Under the pieces are notes generated by a model. It was given only the letters and a program-made list of their open reading frames with translations, did not search any database and was not told the origin of the DNA. A stretch of 64,000 nt of DNA from Leucosporidium creatinivorum (lineage: Eukaryota > Basidiomycota > Microbotryomycetes > Leucosporidiales > Leucosporidiaceae). The stretch spans positions 87,681 through 151,680 of the forward strand of contig BCKL01000040.1 in assembly GCA_001600635.1 (NCBI GenBank), written 5' to 3'. Both the position numbers and the translations under genes were made by a program. The stretch's first letter is position 1; each line of letters begins with the position of its first letter. Positions 55,467-64,000 of the stretch are shown piece by piece.

Positions 55467-58400
55467 ATGGTCACTTCCATCAACCCATTCCCGGTCCCTG
55501 TACCTGCTGGACTCGACCTCAAGAAGCAGGGAATTGTGAGTGCTCTCATTCGAAAGGCTGAGCGCGACGTGCTCGCTGTCTTCGGGAGGCAAGGGAGCAG
55601 CAGCGAGCCTGTAGAGCCGCACTGACCTGTATTGCTCAACAGCCCGTCCCTGGTAGCGAGCAACCCGGCTTTTCCGCAACCTACATCTCTGCCGCCTTCC
55701 CTGAGATCAAGCCCGACCCTCGCTTCCCCAAGACGAGCTACGACTGCTTCGAGCTGGGCTTGAAGACCAATCCTGACGCCGACTGCTTGGGAGAGCGCCC
55801 CTGGAACGCCGAGAAGAGCGACTGGGACCCTTCGTATGTCTGGAGCAGCTTCGCGACGGTCGCTGAGCAGCGGACGAAGGTTGGAGCCGGGTTGGTCAAG
55901 CTGAGGCAGCAGGGCGCACTCGGAAATGATGCTGCAGAGAAGCACGCCGTCGGCATTTGGTGCCCGAACCGACCTGGTGAGCTGAAAGTGTTCTTCTCGT
56001 CGCCGGGGAGACACCGAGCTGAACCTTGTCGTTTCATTCTCGCAGCCTGGCAGGTCGTCTCGCAGGCTACCGCCGCCTACTCACTCACTCTCGTCTCCCT
56101 CTACGACACCCTCGGCCCCAACGTCGTCGAGTACTGCATCAACCACTCGGACACTCGGATCGCTTTCGCCGCTCCTTCCCACATCCCTCAGCTTCTGTCG
56201 CTCGCCAAGGCGTGTCCCAAGCTGAAGGTGTTGGTCTCGGTCGACAGCTGGGCTAGCTTGAAGGCGAAGGGAGCCCGCCCTGGGTCCTCCAGCGAGCAGG
56301 CGCTCAAGGCATGGGGTGCCGAGGTCGGAGTTCAGGTTCTCGACATCGCCGAGAGTGAGTTCGAAAGCTGATTTAGGTCGCAAAACTGTGGCTGACGACT
56401 CTGCATCCACAGTCGAAGCCCTTGGGGCCGCCAACCCCATCCCTCACCGCGTACCCAAGCCTTCGGACGTCGCCTCGATTTGCTACACCTCGGGCGTGAG
56501 TGCTTTCGAGTGCACAGATTGAGCTTGAGCTAATCTCCATCTTTTTACAGACGACCGGCAACCCCAAGGGAGCTGTTTTGCTCCACTCCTCGCTCGCTGG
56601 AGCCACTGTCGTGCGTTGGCTCGGCCCAAACTTTGCCGAGCGCCGCTGATCCCTCGCTCCTCGCAGACCAACCTGCACGGCAGTCAGATGAACCAGGGCG
56701 ACACCTACTTCTCTTATCTTCCTGTGCGTACCTCACTACCACTTTGTAGAGCTCTCGGCTGACCTTCCTTTGCCTTGTAGCTCTCTCACATCGTACGCCG
56801 AGCTTGCTCCCTCGCTGAGAATTCCTCTGACATCCGTTCCACAGTACGAGCGATTCGTCGAGGATCTCGCGCTCGCCGCTGGCTGCAGGATCGGCTACTC
56901 GTGCGGCGACAACTTGCGCCTGCTCGAGGACATGGGCATCTTAAAGCCGACCGTGAGTTGCGCTCCTCGGCTCGGTGGAGCCGTGCTGACCCTGTCTCGT
57001 CTATCCAGCTCTTCGCCTCCGTCCCTCGCGTCCTCAACCGAGTCTACCAGTCGATCAAGGCGGCGACGGTGGACGCTCCTGGTCTCAAGGGCAAGATGGC
57101 TCGCAAGGCCTTCGCCGACAAGGTCTACAACCTCAAGCACCACGGCACCTACAAGCATGCCTTCTGTGAGTTCAAGTCTTCACCTCTTCCACTGGGACGC
57201 TATCGCTGACCTCCTTTTACTCTCACAGGGGACCGCATCATCTTCAACAAGGTTCGCTTCCACCCTCGCCGAGCCCCAGAGCGCCGAGCTCACCTCTTCT
57301 CCTTTTACAGGTTCGCATGGCTCTCGGAGGTCAAGTCAAATGGATCGGCACGGGCTCTGCACCCATCAACCCAGACGTCCTCGCATTCCTCAAGGTAGCC
57401 CTCTGCTGCGACGTCTCCGAGGGGTCAGTTCGGTGGTCGAGGGCGCTATTTCCTCCCTGGGCTACACGCTGAACCTGTCCTACTCGAACAGATACGGCCA
57501 GACCGAGAACTGTGGAACCGCCACTCGCTGCCACGAAGGCGACCACCACCCTGACGGCACCGTCGGCCCTCCCTCGGCGGGCATGGAGATCCGCCTTCGC
57601 GACGTGCCCGACATGGGCTACTTCTCTACCGACAAGCCTTACCCTCGTGGAGAGATCCTCACTCGTGGAGCGCCCGTCATCCCCGAGTATCTGCATGATG
57701 CGGAGAAGACCAAGGAGACGATTGATGCCGATGGGTGGCTTTACACGGGGGATATTGGGCTTATTGACGCTGTTGGTCGCCTGAAGATTATCGATAGGAT
57801 CAAGAACTTGGTAAGTGGGTGAAGGTCGAGGGTAGCTGAGCTCGGCTGACTCTTCGCTTTCGTCGCGCTCGCAGGTCAAGCTCAGTCAGGGAGAGTATGT
57901 AGCGTTGGAGAAGGTGAGCTCGGTCCATCTTGTCTCCTCCGATTCAGTGAGCTAACCATACTCCCTGTAGATCGAGAACATCTACAGTCTCTCGCCTCTG
58001 TTTGTCTTACTTCAGGTTCCCATCATCGCCCTCGGCCCCTGTCTGACCCTCCTCCTTCTACAGCATCGCCCAGATCTACGTCCACGGCGACTCACTCGAG
58101 GACCATGTCGTCGCCATCATCGTCCCCGACCCCGAGAAGCTCGCCGCTCTCGCTTCCAGGGCTCTCGGCAAGCACATCGTCGCAAGCGATGCTAAGGCTC
58201 TCGCCGCTGCCGCCAAGGAGAGGAAGGTCGTTGAGGCTGTTGGTGCCGAGCTCGCACCTTACGCTAAGGATGCTCGGTTGCTCAAGTGAGTTGATGCTCG
58301 GCTCGCGCTTGCAAGTCCGAGCTGGGCTGACCTTCTCGCTTGCTTCCGCTCTCCCTCCGCAGATACGAAGCAATCAACAACGACATCTATATTCACCTTG

Positions 58401-58597
58401 ATCCCTTCACTGCCGACAACGATCTTCTTACGCCTACTTTGTGCGTTCCCAGCTCTCTCCTCTCTCCGCTTGGCGCTGACGCCTTCTCTCTCCACTCTCA
58501 CAGCAAGACGAAGCGTAACGTCGCTGCCAAGGTCTTCAAGGAGCAGCTCAGTGCTCTCTATTCTGCTAGGCCCAAGAAGGCTGCTCCCAAGCTTTGA
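55467..58597 (+). CDS. Long-chain acyl-CoA synthetase (FAA2-like)
   Basis: Adenylate-forming enzyme that activates fatty acids to acyl-CoA. N-terminus MVTSINPFPVPVPAGLDLKK. Motifs: the AMP-binding P-loop CYTSGTTGNPKGAVLLHSS across two exons, SYLPLSHIYERF, WIGTGSAPINPDVLAFLK, YGQTENCGTATRCHEGDHH, and DGWLYTGDIG with LKIIDRIKNLVKLSQGEYV. C-terminal lobe: PLIAQIYVHGDSLEDHVV. More than a dozen short introns, several flanking small exons. The order and motifs match the Faa2/peroxisomal LACS group. The C-terminus is PKL, only a weak peroxisomal-signal candidate, so location is uncertain. Start at 55467; stop at 58597. Confidence 0.92.
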
Positions 58598-58755
58598 GAG
58601 GGAATCAAGGGAGCTCATTATCTTTCAGTGCTGTAACTCATTCAGTTGTACCCGGTTTAGCTCGCTCGCGAGGTCTCCTAAAGACAGACGGCGAGCACAT
58701 CACATATTTCACGGCGCTCCAGAAAAGCTGTCACTAAGCAAGAAAAGAAAGTCGA

Positions 58756-60556
58756 CTACTCGCTGTCCTCCTCGAGAGCTCGGTGGGTCTTCAAAGTGCC
58801 CTTCCTCTGCCTCAAAGCCTCATCGGCAATCTCCACATCCGCCTCGATAACAGCGACGACCTCGGTCCCCCCCTCCCCCGTCTCATCAACGACGACAATG
58901 TCCACATGCTGGATCCGACGAGACTCCCTCAACTCCTCGAGCACCCAGGCGACGATGCCGGCCATGACGGCTGCGCGGAGGGCGAGGAAGCAACCAGTGC
59001 CGAGGGCGCCGAGTGGGGTGACGGGGAGGACGTCCCAGAAGAGGAGGGAGGAGGAGGGGAAGACGAGGAGGAAGACGGTGAGGGCGATGCGCAGGGGGGT
59101 GAGAGTGGGGAGGATCGAGACGAGGGGGATGGTGGTCAGGGCGATGCCGAGCGAGTGGGAGAGGTGGCGCGGCATCGAGAGAGGCGAGAGGAAGGAGCGC
59201 AGGGCGGGGACGGTCACGGTGGGGTGCTGCGAGAGTGGGAGGGTCAACCTTTCGATGCTCGGTGAAGGCAGAGGGGCCGAGACTCACCGTCATCATCTCG
59301 GCAGTAGTCATGGTATCCGAAGCGTAGACAGCGGGAACTTGGAGGTCGAACACGTTGGCCTTGACGAAAGCCTGTCCTCCGATGCGCTCGGTGATGTAGG
59401 CTCCAGTCGCGCCGACGAGGGTAGCGAGTCCGAGGGAGAGGACCAAGTTGATAACCAGCTCGGGATTCTGGTGCAGGCGCTTCCAGGCCGAGAAGGTGGG
59501 ACGGCTGTCGATCGAGTGAGGAAGGAGGATGGGGAGGAGGGTGAAGGCCGAGGCGAGCGAGATGATGTCGATGAGGAAGACCGTGTAGACTGTCTCGGTC
59601 TTGAGGAGGAAATACGAGTGCTCGAAGAAGTAGAGGGAACTCCTCGAGACGGCGGCGATGAGGGCGCCGAAGAGGGCTGCGAAGGGGTGAAAGAGAGAGG
59701 TCAGCTCGGTGATCTGGTGAGAAGGGGGCTGGACGCTCGCTGTCTCGCCTGAAGCGACACTGCAGCTTGGCATTACTGCTAAGCAGCTTGTCCCCAGCTC
59801 TGCAGCCCTGCAACTCTGACTGCCAGCTCGGTCAACTTCCCCACCTGGCCTGCTCCGCCTTCGAACGCCTGCATGCAGACGTCTTATCGAACAGAAGCAG
59901 ACCCGAGAGACTCACCTCCATCCTTCCGAGCGAATCCCTCGACCTTCTTCCAGACGTAAGCTCCCAAGGCCAAATCGAGTCCTCTAACGGCGAGAATCCA
60001 TCCCCAGCGGACGCTCTCGCGCTCGACGGGTCCCAGTTCTTTGATGAGGTACGCGCCAAAGAGTCTGTTCAATTGTAGCGTAGCGCAGGTCAGCTCGAGT
60101 GCTCTGGCCGAGCTCGAGAGTGAGCAGAAAGAGACAAGTGAGAGAGAAGGTGACGCACAAGGGATGGAAGAGAGCTACTCGTACAGAGGTGGCGATGAGC
60201 CAGCCCAAGGCGTAGTAGGTGATAGTACGCCTCACACTGCCGTCTGTACCTGCTACAATCTCTTTAAAACTCGGCGCGAGCGATTCGAAAGTGGAGAGGG
60301 TCGAGCTGGGCGAGGTAGAGTCGAGCTGGTCGAGCTCTTGTCCTCCTGCAGCGACTTGAGCGATGGGGTCGGTATCGAGAGGGTTCATCGCGTCTGCTAA
60401 AGCGATGGCTGGAGCGCTCAGTGGGGTGGACAGCGACAGTTCGAGAGAGCGAGAAGAGTTTGAGAGGAGCGAAAGCCGGTCGGAGGCTCGCTGAGTGACG
60501 TTTCGTAGAGTCGAGTGCAACTCGTCAAGTCGAGCTGTAGCGCAGTAGGAAACCAT
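58756..60556 (-). CDS. Multi-pass membrane protein of unknown function
   Basis: Not recognised. A soluble N-terminus (MVSYCATARLDELHSTLRN) with Ser/Leu-rich sequence is followed by about seven to eight hydrophobic stretches. Examples: YALGWLIATSVRVALF, WILAVRGLDLALGAYVW, FLIDIISLASAFTLLPILL, VINLVLSLGLATLVGATGAY, LRIALTVFLLVFP and LALRAAVMAGIVAWVL. The soluble C-terminus is acidic (EADVEIADEALRQRKG). Four or five short introns. Start at 60556 is the first in-frame ATG. Tail-to-tail with the acyl-CoA synthetase. Likely an internal-membrane protein; no transporter signature seen. Confidence 0.7.
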
Positions 60557-60641
60557 TCGCTTCACTCATTGATATGACCATTATCTCCTAGCAACTCCCT
60601 CAAATTGCAAGAAACTCAAGTTCGGCGCACACCTCCTCTTC

Positions 60642-63334
60642 CTAAGGATCCAGCTCGCTGAGCACAAACGTCTGCGCTCCAATCCTCATCTCCGCCACCG
60701 TAAGCGCCTCCATCACCTTGTCCAACTCTGCAATTGCCGCGACATCCCTCTTGCCCAACAAGCTCGGATCGGCCCTCACGTCGGTCCTCTCGCGCTTCTC
60801 GACCAGAGCCTTGCGCTGCGACAGTTGGTAGTCCTTTTGCGCTTGGAGGTTGGCCAGGGCTTTGTATTGGTGGCCCAGGAGCGAGAGGAGGACCTTGTGG
60901 AAGTCGACGTACCACAGGAAGAAGGTGCGCGAGGGGGCCCGGTCGGCCGAACGGGGCACTTCTTGAGGCTCGATGAGGTCGGCGGCGGAGAGGCGGCCGA
61001 TGACTTCGCGGGCCTCCTTGACCGAGAGGAAGGCGAGGCGGGCGAGCTGTGGTAAGACAGAGTCGGTCAGCTCCAGCCGAGGTGGGCTCAGTCCGGCGAA
61101 TCATCAACTCACATGCTTCTCGTCGAGCTTGCCCTTGGCCTCGAGAATCCTCCAGCAGCGAATGGCGACCTCCCCCAGCTTCTCCTTGATGATGGCCTCC
61201 ACGAGCGACCTCTTCATCCACCCGCCGAGCACGTCGTAGTGCACCGACCACCTCGCCCCCGGTCCTTCTCCTTGCTGCACGAGGAAAGTCCCGCTACCGC
61301 TCATGCCCTGGTGGTCCGCACCAGCGAGGACAAACGCAATCTCGGTGATGAGGTCGCCGTCCTTCTTCTCGGAGAGATGCCAACTCGGGTCGGGCCCGCC
61401 GTCGCCGAAGCAGTCCCTGAGTTTCGGTCGAGTGCCCGAAGGGAGGTTCTCCCACGCCGATTGGATCTCTTGACGAGAGATGGTCTCTTTTGTGGGGTGA
61501 GAGAGGTCAGCTATATGACGCTGGACGTTCACAGACGCGAGGACTCACTCGAGCTCGTGTCCTCCATCGTATCGCAGGACTTGTCGGCAATCTTGAGGAT
61601 GAGACCAAACACTTTGGCGACTCCCTCGTTGTAGTAGTCGTGTGCGAACTGTTGCATGACCTGTGGTAAGGGGGAGAGAAGGTCAGATTCGGTCGCTCGA
61701 GTTGCGAGTCGCTGTTCGAGCTCACCTCTCCTCGCCAGCGAATGTGGAAGCGCTCAGCGTTGATGCGGAAGAAGGCTTTGGGCTGTGCAGGCGAGAGTCA
61801 GCGATTGAAGACGGAGCTGTAGCTTCGACGACGAGAGACGAGACTAACCGGCAGATCGGGGTAGTCGTCCATGCCCTCGACGAACTTCTTGCGCTTGCCA
61901 CTGTCGAGGGACTGTAGAGGAAGCAAGGAAGGGTCAGCTCTGAGCGTCAACTACCTCGTATATCATAGCGAGCAAGACTCACCCCTCCCTTGGCGCGCTC
62001 AATCTCCTCCTCGGCCCACTCCTCCTTCTTCGAGCGCAGGTCGACCTTGAGCTGCTTCATGTCCTTGGCGGAGGGGATACCTGTGTAGCGCGAAAATCGT
62101 GAGATTCGTCTCGTCTTCTCCTCACGCACAACCAGCTCAAAGCTCACCCTTGATGCCGAGTCGAAGCTCCTCCTCCCACTTGATCTCGAGCGAACTGGGC
62201 GACAACTGCGAACCTGGCGTGACGATCGAGATGTAGCCTTCCGAAAACGCTTTACGAAGCATCTTCTTGGCGGCCTTGCGGGCTGCGGTGAAGGTGAGGC
62301 TGATATGAGCAAACGCCGAGCGAGCACGCCCTCCGACAGCTCACCATCCTCGAAGCTGTGCAGTCGGATTTTCTTGCCCTTAAACTTGAGCCTTTCGGGA
62401 ATCTCCTCCCCTCGGTTCTCGTACCCCTCCCGCTCGGCATCACTATCCTTCTGCCTCTTGATCATCGCCCTCGCCGCTACCTCGGCCATGGAATCTCCCT
62501 TCTGCATCCCCTCCATCCACAGACTCTCAATCACGGCGTCCAAGCACGCTGACTCGTTCCACTCCCTCGCCATCTCAACATACCACCCGCCGCGCATGCG
62601 CCGTTCGATCCCGACTTCGTTCATCTCGTAGAGCTCGACTAGGCGGCCGTTGACTTCGGATTCGGAGTGGAAGAGGAGCGAGTGGAGGGAGAGGATCAGG
62701 AGGCAGGAGTAGATGGTGGTGGGTGGTAGGGCCGAGAGGCGAGTGAGTTGAGGGAAGGCGAGCGAGCCTCGGGTGAGCAGAATCGAGGCGACTTCCTGTT
62801 GGAGTGGGAAAAGCGAGGGTCAGTTCGTGGTTCTAGAGCAAAGTTATACGACATTGAGTGGGCAAGAACCACGGTGCAGAGCGTGTACAGCTGCCGGACG
62901 AGCTCCCGCAAAGAAGCTCACGTCCCGGCGACCGCTACAGCAACTCGGAGGCCAAAGGGCAGAGCCAAGAGTCACGACGCTAGATCATAGATGCGCAGCA
63001 GAGCGTACAAACGACCTGGCGAGCTCCACAGCCGCCCCGCAAGCTGCGAGCAGGCTCCGCTCCCTTCGCGTCCGAGCTCGACACTGACTCCGAAGAAGCC
63101 CCGAAGGCAGAGGACTACCGAGTAGCGCGCAGAGTACAGCTCACGCAAGCGTTTGACCGCCTACATGAGCTGCACAGCGCTCCTCACCCTCCGCTCCCCC
63201 TTTCCCTCCAACAAACACTGGCGCTCAAAGCGCTCCCTGTGGCCCCAAACAGCTAGGACCTTTGTACTCACTCCTACAGCGCTTCCAAACGACCTATGCA
63301 CCACATGCTGCAGCAGCCTAATCCGATCCGACAT
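60642..63334 (-). CDS. RPC82: RNA polymerase III subunit C82 (RPC3/POLR3C)
   Basis: Subunit of the Pol III initiation sub-complex with stacked winged helices. N-terminus MSDRIRLLQHVVHRSFG in exon 1 (63272-63334) joins in phase to EVASILLTRGSLAFPQLTRL at 62795. Middle: GWYVEMAREWNESACLDAV, RINAERFHIRWRGEVMQQF, and DDYPDLP. The C-terminal winged helix is LARLAFLSVKEAREVIGRL, LIEPQEVPRSADRAPSRTF and FLWYVDFHKVLLSLL, diagnostic for the family. Exon 1 was found by extending past a 476-nt intron (62796-63271), long for this window; the direct extension at 62860-62911 does not stay in frame. Essential gene, yet its start is about 620 bases from the telomere repeats. Confidence 0.93.
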
Positions 63335-63644
63335 CCTTCAAGTTTCTGAGCTCGCGACTTGGGTGAGAAAACAGGCGGTGTGGGCGAGGTGTAGTCGAGT
63401 GAGTGTAAGAGGGGGAGAGACGGGCTGAGCTGCAGCAGATGCGCTCTTGTTGGCGTCGCCGGTGTCGAGATGCGAAAACGAGGTAATGCGGAGGAAAGAG
63501 AGCGGCAGCTGAACTTCGCGGCGAGCTTGAGGCGCGGGCGAGAGGGAAGAGATACAGAGTTTGGGAGCTATCCTCGCGGGGCAAGGGGTGTAGGATTGAT
63601 AGTGATGGCCTCACCGCTGCTTTACCACAGGCTCCGGTGCGCAG
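63335..63644. other. Subtelomeric upstream region of RPC82
   Basis: About 310 bases with no convincing gene. The minus-strand side next to RPC82 is CT-rich and fits its leader. No helicase-type subtelomeric element is present. Confidence 0.4.
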
Positions 63645-63764
63645 ATGACAAGGAGTCGCTCCGCAACACGAGATCGCCGAGCTCAGGCGCCAGCAAGGAG
63701 GGACAAGAGACCGTCGGACAGGTCGGTGAGACACTCTGATCGTCCCAAGAAACATAAAGTGACT
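63645..63764 (+). pseudogene. Possible first exon of a gene cut off by the telomere
   Basis: A 120-nt ATG-started stretch encodes a very basic peptide (MTRSRSATRDRRAQAPARRD, ending KKHKVT) and ends exactly at a GTGAGT donor in phase 0. Telomere repeats begin about 195 bases later, leaving little room for the rest. It may be the stub of a gene lost when the chromosome end formed, or chance. Weak. Confidence 0.3.
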
Positions 63765-63958
63765 GTGAGTCCTCCCGGCTCTCAAGATGTCACGCAGCCC
63801 AACTCAGTGAGCTCGTCGATCGCTGCTCGGCGAAGAGCTTGGGGAGATAAGGAGTGCGCTGGGCACCCCGGAGAGGCCGTGCAAAGAGTTTCGAGGAATA
63901 AAGCAATTTTTGGGAGGCGATAATGTAGCAAAACTGCACCCGCGCACTTGGTCGAACC

Positions 63959-64000
63959 AGGGTTAGGGTTGGGTTAGGGTTGGGTTGGGTTAGGGTTGGG
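63959..64000 (+). repeat. Telomere, mixed TTAGGG/TTGGG repeats
   Basis: G-rich strand runs 5' to 3' toward the window end, as at a right chromosome end. Units in order: TTAGGG, TTGGG, TTAGGG, TTGGG, TTGGG, TTAGGG, TTGGG. The array is cut by the window edge. Confidence 0.95.

Noticed and set aside
62696-62911. Direct upstream extension of RPC82 (LYTLCTVVLAHS)
   Set aside because: It superficially resembles a subunit N-terminus but is out of frame with EVASILLTRG under any available donor; the exon at 63272-63334 supplies HRSFG in frame.
1-64000. CRISPR arrays, bacterial operons, rRNA, tRNA, transposase or viral genes
   Set aside because: Read for and not seen; the organism is a eukaryote and no direct-repeat/spacer pattern, reverse transcriptase, transposase or convincing tRNA box pair was found by eye.

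Overview
The window is the right end of a eukaryotic chromosome, almost certainly from a basidiomycete fungus. It is GC-rich and intron-dense. Introns are mostly 45-110 nt, with GTGAGT-like donors, a CTGAC or CTAAC branch site and CAG acceptors. The conserved genes are fungal types (PIN4-like, SCY1-like, SPT6, SSF1, RPC82). Together this suggests a Microbotryomycetes-like yeast (Rhodotorula/Sporobolomyces relatives); that placement is inference. The last 42 bases are a telomere made of TTAGGG and TTGGG units.

Layout, left to right: an arrestin-like gene cut by the window edge (1-824, -); a zinc alcohol/butanediol dehydrogenase (1151-2987, -); a PIN4-like RRM/R3H protein (3658-6783, +); two F-box-like family members, A (broken, 7187-8359) and B (8720-9999); a PLP-dependent decarboxylase (10073-12712, -) divergent from a SCY1-like pseudokinase (12930-17187, +); a cytochrome P450 (17492-19414, -); F-box-like C (20039-21269, +); a mitochondrial carrier with a 2.58-kb intron (21812-26341, -); SSF1/Peter Pan (26626-29381, +); gene X, unrecognised (29672-31548, +); F-box-like D (31751-32981, -); SPT6 (34065-40327, +); an alcohol-acyltransferase-like gene (40505-42009, +); F-box-like E (42120-43291, -); a class II cyclic-nucleotide phosphodiesterase (43768-47060, -); a gene-poor stretch with a diverged tandem duplication; mitoribosomal mL44 (48565-50203, +); F-box-like F, G and H (50583-55162, +); an acyl-CoA synthetase (55467-58597, +); a multi-pass membrane protein (58756-60556, -); RPC82 of RNA polymerase III (60642-63334, -); and the telomere.

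Most genes are single-copy housekeeping functions: transcription (SPT6, RPC82), ribosome assembly (SSF1), mitochondrial translation (mL44), signalling (PDE, PIN4-like, SCY1-like) and lipid or redox metabolism. The exception is an eight-member F-box-like/LRR-like family dispersed through the window. Six members share a nearly constant 5' cassette: an upstream 42-bp element, a pyrimidine-rich leader and a roughly 43-codon basic N-terminus. It is joined to strongly diverged bodies. All eight have one phase-1 intron at the same place. Members C and D are near-identical inverted copies, and C carries a truncated tail of gene X. That shows D-to-C copying by duplication. This constant-head, variable-body family with a precisely spaced upstream element is the best candidate for an undescribed system here.

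The window is also notable for microexons, including an inferred 4-nt exon in the decarboxylase, and for a start codon split by an intron in the SCY1-like gene. All splice models were read by eye and need transcript confirmation.
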